Shown: positions 1 to 4,656 of the stretch, piece after piece
Position numbering within the stretch: position 1 is the first letter of the stretch
How the letters are laid out: each line of letters begins with the position of its first letter
Source of the DNA: Pseudomonadota bacterium
GTDB taxonomy: Bacteria > Desulfobacterota > WTBG01 > CAIYCZ01
Reading direction: 5' to 3'
NCBI GenBank assembly: GCA_026388865.1
Contig: JAPLIX010000162.1
Location: forward strand, 1-5,430
DNA: 5,430 nucleotides
The notes under the pieces: model-generated
What the model was told of the DNA's origin: nothing
Database searches by the model: none
The model's input: the letters and a program-made list of their open reading frames with translations, nothing else
Program-made: the position numbers and the translations under genes

Positions 1-270
1 GACCAGGGCAAGGATACGGTTGAGGCTAATATTGAGCTGGGTTTTGATGAAGACCTCAGGGATTATGGCATTGGGGCTCAAATACTGCGTGACCTTGGTG
101 TCAGCAAATTGCGCCTCCTCACGAATAACCCGCGCAAGATAATCGGCCTTGAAGCCTACGGTCTTAAAATCACCGAGCGCATATCAATCCAGTCCAAGCC
201 GAAGAAGCATAATATTAAATACCTGCAGACCAAGAAAAAAAAGATGGGGCACATCCTTGATTTTGATTAA
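1..270 (+). CDS. ribBA: GTP cyclohydrolase II C-terminal part (RibA or RibBA), 5'-truncated by window edge
   Basis: This is the last 89 codons of a riboflavin-pathway enzyme, open from base 1 and ending at TAA 268-270. The GTP cyclohydrolase II domain opens GTP's imidazole ring, releasing formate and pyrophosphate, to give the pyrimidine precursor of riboflavin in the cytoplasm. Visible family signatures are DTVEAN (visible residues 5-10), DYGIGAQIL (21-29), LLTNNPRK (39-46) and the closing [13 protein letters not shown] (74-86). In E. coli RibA the Thr and second Lys of the TNNPKK motif contact GTP; their equivalents here are T41 and K46. The 'DYGIGAQIL' form is typical of bifunctional RibBA proteins, which carry DHBP synthase at the N-terminus, but that half is outside the window, so plain ribA is possible. 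ribH lies downstream, as in a standard rib operon, but is separated by about 700 bp of S23-gene insertion. Confidence 0.93.
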   Translation, partial: DQGKDTVEANIELGFDEDLRDYGIGAQILRDLGVSKLRLLTNNPRKIIGLEAYGLKITERISIQSKPKKHNIKYLQTKKKKMGHILDFD

Positions 271-325
271 ATACTAAATACTAACCCGGACAAGCCAGAA
301 CTAAAAATGTTCATGTGTGTATGAT

Positions 326-449
326 AATTTCTAAATCCGAAGCACGAAATCCGAAACAAATTCCAAAGGCCAAAATTCAAAACAATGCAGAGGATTACCT
401 GCTGTTTTGATCGTTCAATATTAGTTTTTTGTATTTGTTTCGTGCTTCG
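326..449. repeat. Long imperfect palindrome with nested hairpin upstream of the first S23 gene
   Basis: The 12-bp sequence cgaagcacgaaa (338-349) has a perfect inverted copy at 438-449. The right arm extends to 434-449, which equals the left arm with an 8-base insertion removed (cgaaacaaa at 352-360 pairs with 434-442). At the apex lies a second stem: caaaaca (378-384) plus gcag (387-390) pairs with ctgc (399-402) plus tgttttg (403-409), with an 8-nt loop and a 2-nt bulge. The whole region could form a cruciform in DNA or a branched RNA stem just upstream of the S23 gene. No obvious promoter or ribosome binding site is seen in it. Confidence 0.7.
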
Positions 450-519
450 ATATTCGTATTTCGTATTTTTCTTGTCAGAAAAACACGAAAGTAACAACTA
501 AGAGACTGAACAATATTAA

Positions 520-900
520 ATGACCAAATATCAAAAGTTACCCGAAGACACCCAAAGTAAAAAACACTATGACTTGGAGGACCGGACGTTCCGGTTTACA
601 AAGAATGTTTTTTCATTTATTGATACGACAGCTAAAACCTTGACTAACATCGAGGTTAGCAAACAGCTTGCACGATCGGCTGGTTCAGTCGGCGCAAATT
701 ACATTGAGGCGAACGAATCATTAAGTAAAAAAGACTTTATAATGCGCATTAAAATATGTCGCAAAGAATCAAAAGAAAGTCGTTACTGGTTGCTGCTTAT
801 TAATTGCACCGGGGAATCAGCGATTATGAGGGATAATCTCGTTCAGGAATCAACTGAGTTAATGAAAATATTTGGTGCTATTCTGGAGAAATCAAAATAG
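520..900 (+). CDS. Four-helix-bundle protein of the S23/IVP (23S rRNA intervening-sequence) family, EANE-type
   Basis: This 126-residue protein has no signal peptide or membrane segment. It carries the S23 family pattern: YDLEDRTFRF (residues 17-26) in the first helix, then QLARSAGSVGANYIEANES (49-67) and SKKDFIMRIKICRKESKES (69-87), then YWLLLI (89-94). Family members are short helical proteins first noticed in insertions within 23S rRNA of Leptospira. They resemble the Avd accessory proteins of diversity-generating retroelements and have no established enzymatic activity. The ATG at 520 gives a normal family length, but only a weak purine stretch (agagac, 501-506) precedes it, at long spacing. 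The gene sits alone between inverted repeats inside what should be a rib operon, so its role is probably tied to that element rather than to riboflavin. Family assignment is firm; function is unknown. Confidence 0.9.
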   Translation: MTKYQKLPEDTQSKKHYDLEDRTFRFTKNVFSFIDTTAKTLTNIEVSKQLARSAGSVGANYIEANESLSKKDFIMRIKICRKESKESRYWLLLINCTGESAIMRDNLVQESTELMKIFGAILEKSK

Positions 901-964
901 CGTATTAAGCTGTTTAGCTTTTTGAAATTGTTCAGGATTTAGAAATTAGAATTTAGTATTTTTT

Positions 965-971
965 AAAGGAG
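965..971 (+). promoter_or_regulatory. Ribosome binding site of ribH
   Basis: AAAGGAG with 7 bases to the ATG at 979 is a near-consensus Shine-Dalgarno site. It fixes the ribH start and begins 3 bp past the right end of the upstream inverted repeat, so any insertion there left translation of ribH intact. Confidence 0.85.
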
Positions 972-978
972 ATACAGT

Positions 979-1446
979 ATGGGCAAAACATATGAAGGCA
1001 AGCTGGTAGCAAAGGATTGCAAATTTGCAGTCATTGTCAGCAGGTTTAACGATTTTATTGTCGGCAAGCTGCTGGAGGGAACAATGGATGCTCTTCTGCG
1101 CCATGGTGCAGAAGATAAAAATATTGATATAATCAGAGTTCCCGGAGCGTTTGAAATTCCCCTGGTCGCCAAGAAGCTTGCCAACTCCGGTAAGTACCAT
1201 GCGGTTATATGCCTGGGAGCGGTTATCAGGGGTGCAACGCCTCATTTTGAATATGTGGCGGCCGAAGTATCCAAAGGCATCGCCCAGGTTAATCTTGAAA
1301 CTGAAATTCCCGTCACCTTTGGGGTCCTGACAACTGATAATATCGAACAGGCTATCGAGCGTGCAGGCAGCAAGTCCGGCAACAAAGGATGGGATGCCGC
1401 CATATCAGCTATTGAGATGGTGAATCTGATTAAGGAAATTAAATAG
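979..1446 (+). CDS. ribH: 6,7-dimethyl-8-ribityllumazine synthase
   Basis: RibH condenses 5-amino-6-ribitylaminouracil with 3,4-dihydroxy-2-butanone 4-phosphate to form lumazine, the penultimate step of riboflavin synthesis. Family enzymes assemble as pentamers or icosahedral capsids in the cytoplasm. The 155-residue length is normal. Visible motifs are the substrate-binding aromatic in RFND (F23), PGAFEIP (55-61), the phosphate and active-site loop [14 protein letters not shown] (80-93) with the expected catalytic His89, [17 protein letters not shown] (114-130), and GNKGWDAA (134-141) near the C-terminus. The ATG at 979 has a strong ribosome binding site. The DHBP substrate would come from the RibB half of the upstream gene if that is a RibBA. 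nusB follows after a 102-bp gap with an imperfect palindrome. All key residues look intact. Confidence 0.97.
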   Translation: MGKTYEGKLVAKDCKFAVIVSRFNDFIVGKLLEGTMDALLRHGAEDKNIDIIRVPGAFEIPLVAKKLANSGKYHAVICLGAVIRGATPHFEYVAAEVSKGIAQVNLETEIPVTFGVLTTDNIEQAIERAGSKSGNKGWDAAISAIEMVNLIKEIK

Positions 1447-1450
1447 ACGA

Positions 1451-1515
1451 CAGATTACAGAACACAGACAACAGATAGGTAATTATTTTACCCGCGGTCT
1501 GACTTCTGTATTCTG
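1451..1515. repeat. Imperfect inverted repeat between ribH and nusB
   Basis: The 19-base arm cagattacagaacacagac (1451-1469) has an inverted counterpart at 1497-1515 matching at 16 of 19 positions, around a 27-nt spacer. It is rich in 'acaga' words, which suggests a dispersed palindromic repeat rather than a terminator: no T-run directly follows the right arm. It may act as an mRNA-stability stem inside the rib-nusB transcript. Confidence 0.65.
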
Positions 1516-1535
1516 CTTTCTCTATTCTTTTACAC

Positions 1536-1540
1536 AGAGG
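1536..1540 (+). promoter_or_regulatory. Ribosome binding site supporting the TTG start of nusB
   Basis: AGAGG lies 8 bases before the TTG at 1549. There is no in-frame ATG before the conserved RRKSREIAIQILY segment, so this site decides the start. Confidence 0.7.
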
Positions 1541-1548
1541 TCTGCTCT

Positions 1549-1971
1549 TTGGGAACGAGAAGGAAATCAAGAGAAATCGCAATCCAGATTCTGTACACGC
1601 TGGAAATTAACGAATCAGATATCGACGATGCTCTCACAACGTTTTGCGCTATGTATCACCCGGATGGTGAATTCATAGATTTTGCCACTCACCTGCTCCG
1701 GGGGGTATTTCAACACCAGCAAGAAATCGACCAGATAATCCGTAAGGCATCAGATCACTGGTCTTTGCACCGGATGGCGATGGTAGACCGGAGCATCATC
1801 CGGACAGCAGTTTTTGAGCTTCTCTATTGTCCTGATATCCCGGCTAAAGTAACCATAGACGAGGCTGTTGAAATCGCGAAAAAATTCAGCACCGATAAAT
1901 CAAGCGCGTTCATAAACGGCATTCTCGATAAAGTTGCCCATCAATTCTCCAATACAAAACCCGCCGCCTGA
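1549..1971 (+). CDS. nusB: Transcription antitermination factor NusB
   Basis: NusB binds boxA RNA together with NusE (ribosomal protein S10) and helps RNA polymerase read through rRNA operons. The 140-residue all-helical protein shows the family's landmarks: RRKSREIAIQILYTLE (4-19), the RNA-binding arginine-rich start helix; LLRGV (49-53) and EID (59-61); W71 with L73 and R75; DRSIIRTAVFELLY (80-93); and the signature PAKVTIDEAVEIAKKFS (98-114) followed by AFINGILDKVA (120-130). It starts with TTG at 1549, supported by AGAGG upstream, because no ATG exists at the right place. RibH-NusB adjacency is common in bacteria, so this is probably co-transcribed with ribH despite a palindrome between them. 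The short tail after residue 132 is unconserved. Confidence 0.96.
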   Translation: MGTRRKSREIAIQILYTLEINESDIDDALTTFCAMYHPDGEFIDFATHLLRGVFQHQQEIDQIIRKASDHWSLHRMAMVDRSIIRTAVFELLYCPDIPAKVTIDEAVEIAKKFSTDKSSAFINGILDKVAHQFSNTKPAA

Positions 1972-1980
1972 TCAAGCACC

Positions 1981-2008
1981 AGCAAACAGCCATCAGCCTA
2001 CAGCTAAC
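1981..2008. repeat. Short 7-bp tandem repeat (AGCNNNC x4) before yjbQ
   Basis: Four consecutive heptamers, agcaaac, agccatc, agcctac and agctaac, fill 28 bp. Each keeps AGC at the start and C at the end. It lies just after the nusB stop and resembles degenerate short-period arrays found in intergenic DNA. No function can be read from it. Confidence 0.6.
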
Positions 2009-2016
2009 AATTATCA

Positions 2017-2034
2017 TATATCTGCGTAGATATA
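2017..2034 (+). promoter_or_regulatory. Hairpin abutting the yjbQ start codon
   Basis: tatatct (2017-2023) and agatata (2028-2034) form a perfect 7-bp stem with a 4-nt gcgt loop. It ends 1 nt before the ATG at 2036 and occupies the place where a Shine-Dalgarno site would be; none is recognisable. It may limit initiation or be the end of a repeat. A regulatory role is inference. Confidence 0.4.
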
Positions 2035-2035
2035 C

Positions 2036-2431
2036 ATGGAAGAAATTCAAGTCAAAACGCACAGCCCTATAGAGCTGATTGATATTACCCATCAGGTACA
2101 AAAGATGGTGCACAAAAGCAATGTTACCAGCGGTATGTGTATCGCCTTTGTACCTCACACCACCGCGGCCTTAACTATAAATGAAAATGCCGACCCCTCC
2201 GTTATCCAGGATATGCTGGCAGCATTGAATAAAATTATCCCGCTACAGGATGGCTATCGCCACAGCGAAGGCAATTCAGCCGCTCACATCAAGGCAAGCG
2301 TCATCGGCTGTTCACAAACCGTCATCATCGAGAGTGGCATTCTGCAGCTTGGTACCTGGCAGTCTCTTTTTTTCTGCGAGTTTGACGGACCAAGAAACAG
2401 GAAGGTATGGATCAAGATAATTGCAAGGTGA
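2036..2431 (+). CDS. YjbQ/UPF0047 family protein (secondary thiamine-phosphate synthase-like)
   Basis: This 131-residue cytoplasmic protein is full-length for the YjbQ family (E. coli YjbQ, UPF0047). Family motifs are all present: IDIT (15-18), GMCIAFVPHTTAALTINENAD (33-53) with His41 and Asn49-Glu50, YRHSEGNSAAHIKAS (74-88) with His76 and His84, LGTWQ (105-109) and EFDGPRNRKVWIKI (115-128). The conserved His/Glu cluster suggests a metal- or phosphate-binding site. E. coli YjbQ was proposed to have weak thiamine-phosphate synthase activity, but the true role is unsettled. The start at 2036 matches the family's usual N-terminus (a short strand before IDIT), although no ribosome binding site is visible and a hairpin touches the ATG. 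The stop codon lies inside an inverted repeat (2427-2443) shared with the tatD start region. Confidence 0.93.
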   Translation: MEEIQVKTHSPIELIDITHQVQKMVHKSNVTSGMCIAFVPHTTAALTINENADPSVIQDMLAALNKIIPLQDGYRHSEGNSAAHIKASVIGCSQTVIIESGILQLGTWQSLFFCEFDGPRNRKVWIKIIAR

Positions 2432-2493
2432 ATAGGTGAGTCGTCCACCCTCCGTAGCAGGTACTGCGGAGGACGGGGTGGATAGGTGAATCG
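2432..2493. repeat. 12-bp direct repeats flanking a 38-bp GC-rich hairpin
   Basis: ataggtgagtcg (2432-2443) recurs as ataggtgaatcg (2482-2493), 11 of 12 identical. The 38 bp between them (2444-2481) form a stem in which tccaccctccg pairs with cggag and ggtgga around a 5-nt bulge on the right. A T6 run follows at 2495-2500, but 12 nt from the stem, so it is not a standard terminator. Confidence 0.55.
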
Positions 2494-2536
2494 GTTTTTT
2501 AATGGGGCTTATATGGGCTACGAAAGTTTTAGAGAG

Positions 2537-2655
2537 TTAAGGGAACCTCTAATAATTCACACTCTGTCACTCCCGCGCAGGCGGGAGTCCAGGAATTTCA
2601 ACATATTATGGATTCCCGCTTTCGCGAAAAATGACATTTTTAGAGGAACCCTTAA
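2537..2655. repeat. MITE-like palindromic element overlapping the second S23 start
   Basis: Terminal inverted repeats ttaagggaacctctaa (2537-2552) and ttagaggaacccttaa (2640-2655) match at 14 of 16 positions. Inside is a head-to-head REP doublet. The left unit is a perfect 8-bp hairpin, actcccgc/gcgggagt (2569-2576 and 2581-2588). The right unit is a degraded partner at 2610-2638 containing ggattcccgc and atgacat. The total of 119 bp carries no complete gene of its own. The S23 ATG (2631) and its first eight codons fall in the right arm. Confidence 0.75.
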
Positions 2656-2990
2656 TAGTTTGGCAGGAGGCTAAGTCATTGGCCATAGAAATTTATAAAA
2701 TAACTAATCAGGGGATGTTAAAGACAGATTATGGTTTGCGTGACCAGATACAAAAGTCAGCCGTTTCAATAGCCTCAAATATAGCAGAAGGATATGAACG
2801 AAACAGCGATAAAGATTTCATCAGATTTCTTTATATTGCCAAGGGTTCCTTAAGTGAATTATTGACCCAATTAGAGATTGCTTCTGGCGTTGGCTATTTA
2901 GATAATGACAGCCTGGAAATTCTGACTGATAAATGCAATAAAATTGGTTCTATGCTAACCAGACTTATACAATATCGAAAGACCGTTTAA
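2631..2990 (+). CDS. Four-helix-bundle protein of the S23/IVP family, IAEG-type
   Basis: This 119-residue helical protein has no membrane segment. The family pattern is clear: LIVWQEAKSLAIEIYKIT (8-25) as helix one, QIQKSAVSIASNIAEGYER (39-57), SDKDFIRFLYIAKGSLSELLTQLEIA (59-84), then LGYL-like GVGYL (86-90) and a last helix. It belongs to the common NIAEG branch and is only distantly similar to the S23 gene at 520-900, so it is not a local duplicate. No biochemical function is established for the family. The only plausible start is the ATG at 2631, which has no ribosome binding site and lies inside the right arm of a MITE-like repeat, so residues 1-8 are repeat-derived. The native start may have been lost, or the family's usual 'F.dL.vW' start may have been rebuilt from the repeat. 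The TAA stop overlaps a short inverted repeat. Confidence 0.9.
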   Translation: MTFLEEPLIVWQEAKSLAIEIYKITNQGMLKTDYGLRDQIQKSAVSIASNIAEGYERNSDKDFIRFLYIAKGSLSELLTQLEIASGVGYLDNDSLEILTDKCNKIGSMLTRLIQYRKTV

Positions 2991-3026
2991 CCGATTTCCC
3001 CATTCATTGATTAATCTGATTGCCAA

Positions 3027-3863
3027 ATGATTCATTCACCCACTCACCCACTCACCCATTCACCGACTCACCCATTCACCGATTCACCGATTTATCGGCT
3101 TATCGATTCCCACGCCCACCTTGAAATGTCCGACTATGATGCTGATCGTGATGCCGTCATCAAACGTGCCCTGGACCAGGGAATAGAAATAATTATTACT
3201 ATCGGCATTGGCAGGAAAGAGTGCGAGCAGGCACTCGCCCTTGCGCGCGCCTACTCCTGTGTCTATGCCGCCCTGGGGCTGCACCCGCATAATGCCAAAA
3301 CGGATGCCGCACGGATTTTTGATTTTATAAAAGGGAGCGTCAGGAATGATAAGGTTGTGGCGCTGGGAGAGATGGGCCTTGATTTTTTTAAAAACTGGTC
3401 ACCGCAGCAGGACCAGATTCGCTGCTTTCATGAACAGCTCGCCATGGCGCGGGAACTGAAGCTGCCGGTCATTATTCACGACCGCGATGCCCATACAGAA
3501 ACAGTCAGGATACTGAAGGAGGAGCAGGCCGGGGAGGTCGGCGGCGTGATACACTGCTTTTCGGGAGACTACCGGATGGCCGCAGACTGTATGGATATGG
3601 GCTTTTATATTTCCATACCAGGGACCGTAACTTTTAAAAATGCCACAATACTTCACGACGTGGTGAAAAAACTGCCGCTTGATAGAATACTAATTGAAAC
3701 AGATGCCCCGTTTCTCACCCCCCAGCCGTTCCGCGGGAAAAGAAACGAGCCTGCCTATGTCAGGTATGTGGCAGAAAAGATAGCTGAAATTAAAAAATTG
3801 CCCTTAGAGGAAGTTGCCAGGATAACAACAAACAATGCAAGAAAACTCTTCTCCCTGCCATAG
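3027..3863 (+). CDS. tatD: TatD-family metal-dependent hydrolase (DNase)
   Basis: TatD enzymes are cytoplasmic TIM-barrel metallohydrolases of the amidohydrolase superfamily; several are Mg-dependent 3'-5' DNases. Metal-binding elements are all present: DSHAHLE (27-33) with His29 and His31, GLHPHNA (84-90), GEMGLDF (114-120) with Glu115, HDRDAH (151-156), HCFSG (176-180) and ETDAPFLTPQPFRGKRNEP (224-242) with Asp226. From L25 the protein is 254 residues, the normal family length. The 24 residues before it (rich in HSPT/THP) are translated from an 8-bp tandem repeat. No other ATG, GTG or TTG start in frame precedes the essential HxH motif, and ATG 3027 has no ribosome binding site. So either the repeat-encoded tail is real or a non-standard start near 3090-3101 is used. 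It converges on the HAD gene. Confidence 0.95.
   Translation: MIHSPTHPLTHSPTHPFTDSPIYRLIDSHAHLEMSDYDADRDAVIKRALDQGIEIIITIGIGRKECEQALALARAYSCVYAALGLHPHNAKTDAARIFDFIKGSVRNDKVVALGEMGLDFFKNWSPQQDQIRCFHEQLAMARELKLPVIIHDRDAHTETVRILKEEQAGEVGGVIHCFSGDYRMAADCMDMGFYISIPGTVTFKNATILHDVVKKLPLDRILIETDAPFLTPQPFRGKRNEPAYVRYVAEKIAEIKKLPLEEVARITTNNARKLFSLP
3034..3105. repeat. 8-bp tandem repeat encoding the apparent TatD N-terminus
   Basis: Seven consecutive octamers of the forms attcaccc, actcaccc or attcaccg run from 3034 to 3089. Two decayed units (atttatcg, gcttatcg) follow to 3105. Eight is not a multiple of three, so the coded pattern cycles every 24 bp, giving the HSPTHPLT-type residues. The inverted version of the same words occurs at 2427-2443. 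Confidence 0.85.
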
Positions 3864-3873
3864 CTTCAGATTC

Positions 3874-3970
3874 ACCGCGAAGAGCACAGCGCCGGCATAG
3901 ATAGGTGTGTATTCTTATTTTCTTGCCTTAGAAAATAAACATTCTCTGCGCTCTCGGCGTTCTCTGCGGT
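3874..3970. repeat. Palindromic convergent intergenic region with AT-rich hairpin
   Basis: Between the converging tatD and HAD genes, ttattttct (3915-3923) and agaaaataa (3930-3938) make a perfect 9-bp stem with a 6-nt loop. Outside it are imperfect inverted GC-rich arms, accgcgaagagc... at 3874 and ...ttctctgcggt ending at 3970; only the accgc/gcggt ends pair cleanly. It resembles a decayed 'CACCGCAGAGA' dispersed palindrome. It could act as a bidirectional transcription barrier, but no T-run follows the stem on either strand. Confidence 0.5.
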
Positions 3971-3977
3971 ATATTTA

Positions 3978-4448
3978 TTAAAACCTAAGCGTTGCCTTGC
4001 ACCGCGTCGGGTTGAGCAGCAGGTTGAATGCATCAGCAATGTTTCTCGTTACTATCGCGGCGGCCATTACCGCCTGTGCGGAAGCACCCTCCCCTTCTAT
4101 CACCGCTATCCCCAGACGGGCCGCATGCAGCATCCTCCGGTCATTGTTGCCGTTGCCCACGGCAACCACATGGTCGGCGCCGAGCTTTTTTACATAGTCC
4201 TCTTTCTGGATATCGTGGTCGGCAGCGGAAAGCACGGTAATGCTGCACGGCATATTCTGCAGCTCATCTCTGGCGGTCCCGCAGGTGTCGGCAGTGACCA
4301 CATGCACCGTAACGTGTTGCGCGAGTCTCTCGACTTGCTCTTTCACGCCGGGCAGCAGCCTGCCGTCAACAGAGAGGGTCCCGGTGAAATCACACACTAG
4401 ATGTTCAAGCCTTATTATTCCAAAGCCAGGGACATTTATTTCAAGCAT
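3978..4448 (-). CDS. HAD-family hydrolase, soluble P-type ATPase-like
   Basis: This 156-residue cytoplasmic protein has the HAD fold motifs in P-type ATPase style. Motif I is CDFTGTLS (19-26) with nucleophile Asp20, and Thr22 in place of the usual second Asp, as in the DKTGT of ion pumps. Motif II is VVTAD (50-54, Thr53). A lysine pair, YVKKLGAD (85-92), supplies motif III. Motif IV is VGNGNNDRRML (97-107), where the pump consensus is GDGxND. There are no transmembrane helices, so it matches the stand-alone 'soluble P-type ATPase' group, whose substrate is unknown. An upstream in-frame ATG at 4481 would add 11 residues, but AAAGGAGG just before 4448 sets the start there. It is a single gene, convergent with tatD, with repeats upstream. 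Confidence 0.85.
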   Translation of the reverse strand: MLEINVPGFGIIRLEHLVCDFTGTLSVDGRLLPGVKEQVERLAQHVTVHVVTADTCGTARDELQNMPCSITVLSAADHDIQKEDYVKKLGADHVVAVGNGNNDRRMLHAARLGIAVIEGEGASAQAVMAAAIVTRNIADAFNLLLNPTRCKATLRF

Positions 4449-4452
4449 TACC

Positions 4453-4460
4453 CCTCCTTT
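4453..4460 (-). promoter_or_regulatory. Ribosome binding site of the HAD gene
   Basis: On the - strand this reads AAAGGAGG, 4 nt before the ATG at 4448. It favours that ATG over the longer in-frame start at 4481, which has no comparable site. Confidence 0.75.
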
Positions 4461-4484
4461 TTTAAAATATAAAATAGGCATGTA

Positions 4485-4503
4485 CCTTCGGCAGAGCCGG
4501 AGG
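4485..4503. repeat. GC-rich hairpin upstream of the HAD gene
   Basis: ccttcggc (4485-4492) and gccggagg (4496-4503) pair over 8 positions with an AGA loop. One pair is G-U in + strand RNA and A-C mismatched in - strand RNA. It lies about 40 bp ahead of the HAD start and may be a 5' leader stem or another small palindrome. No T-run is attached. Confidence 0.4.
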
Positions 4504-4556
4504 ATTAATCTGTAAGCAGCTCAAAGTGGCGATGATGTATAGGCTACTTTTAAAAT

Positions 4557-4626
4557 TGTCATTCCCGTGAAAACGGGAATCTATAACCAATTGAAATTAC
4601 TGGACTCCCGCGGAAGCTGAAGTCCA
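4557..4626. repeat. REPIN-like doublet without a gene
   Basis: The left unit is a perfect 8-bp hairpin, attcccgt (4561-4568) and acgggaat (4573-4580), with a GAAA loop, preceded by tgtc. The right unit spans tggact (4601-4606) to agtcca (4621-4626) around ccgcgg. The two face each other across about 20 bp, the same architecture as the core of 2537-2655. Confidence 0.75.
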
Positions 4627-4656
4627 ATTTAAATATTCAGTCCACCTCTGACGCTG

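Larger units (their letters stand above)
269..961. mobile_element. Putative S23-gene cassette bounded by inverted repeats, between ribBA and ribH
   Basis: The ends are 269-284 (aaatactaaatactaa) and 946-961 (ttagaatttagtattt), inverted copies matching at 15 of 16 bases. Nested inside in the same order is a second pair, 326-338 (aatttctaaatcc) and 935-947, matching 13 of 13. A four-helix-bundle gene (520-900) is the only gene between them. The left end touches the ribBA stop codon and the right end stops 3 bp before the ribH ribosome binding site. TTAAA occurs at both edges (267-271, 963-967) but overlaps the repeats and is AT-rich, so it is not a convincing target duplication. The repeats are seen directly; calling the unit a mobile cassette is inference. 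Low-complexity AT sequence is the main alternative explanation. Confidence 0.5.
2427..3080. mobile_element. Second S23-gene unit bounded by inverted GGTGAATNGGTGAGTCG repeats
   Basis: ggtgaataggtgagtcg (2427-2443) has an inverted copy at 3064-3080, matching 16 of 17 bases. A nested pair, aatcggtt (2489-2496) and aaccgatt (2989-2996), is perfect over 8 bases. An S23-family gene lies between. The left repeat contains the yjbQ stop codon. The right repeat is part of an 8-bp tandem array that encodes the apparent TatD N-terminus. The right flank is itself tandem, so the real boundary is uncertain. The repeats are seen directly; the idea of an inserted unit is inferred by analogy with 269-961. Confidence 0.4.

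Noticed and set aside
267..497. 76-aa open frame on the - strand opposite the S23 leader
   Set aside because: It translates the palindromic repeat (words such as LNFGLWNLF) and resembles no family.
907..923. Possible intrinsic terminator after the first S23 gene (aagct/agctt stem then T's)
   Set aside because: The stem is only 5 bp and AT-rich with a short T-run; too weak to call.
267..967. TTAAA at both ends of the first S23 unit as a target-site duplication
   Set aside because: It is five AT-rich bases overlapping the repeat ends in AT-rich DNA; chance occurrence is likely.
946..1245. - strand open frames opposite ribH
   Set aside because: They are shadows of a strongly supported ribH reading frame.
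1910..2158. 82-aa - strand frame across the nusB end and yjbQ start
   Set aside because: It lies opposite two well-supported genes and shows no family resemblance.
2444..2500. Possible terminator after yjbQ (GC-rich stem and T6 run)
   Set aside because: The T-run is 12 nt from the stem base, so the geometry is wrong for an intrinsic terminator.
2486..2674. 62-aa open frame on the + strand between yjbQ and the second S23 gene
   Set aside because: Its middle is the typical translation of a REP doublet (LPRRRESR...WIPAFAKND); it overlaps the S23 gene start and has no domain.
3034..3105. Tandem array considered as a CRISPR or iteron origin
   Set aside because: Units are 8 bp with no spacers, and no replication gene is near; it is a simple tandem repeat.
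3997..4515. Several + strand frames opposite the HAD gene
   Set aside because: The - strand frame has HAD motifs and a clear ribosome binding site; these frames have neither.
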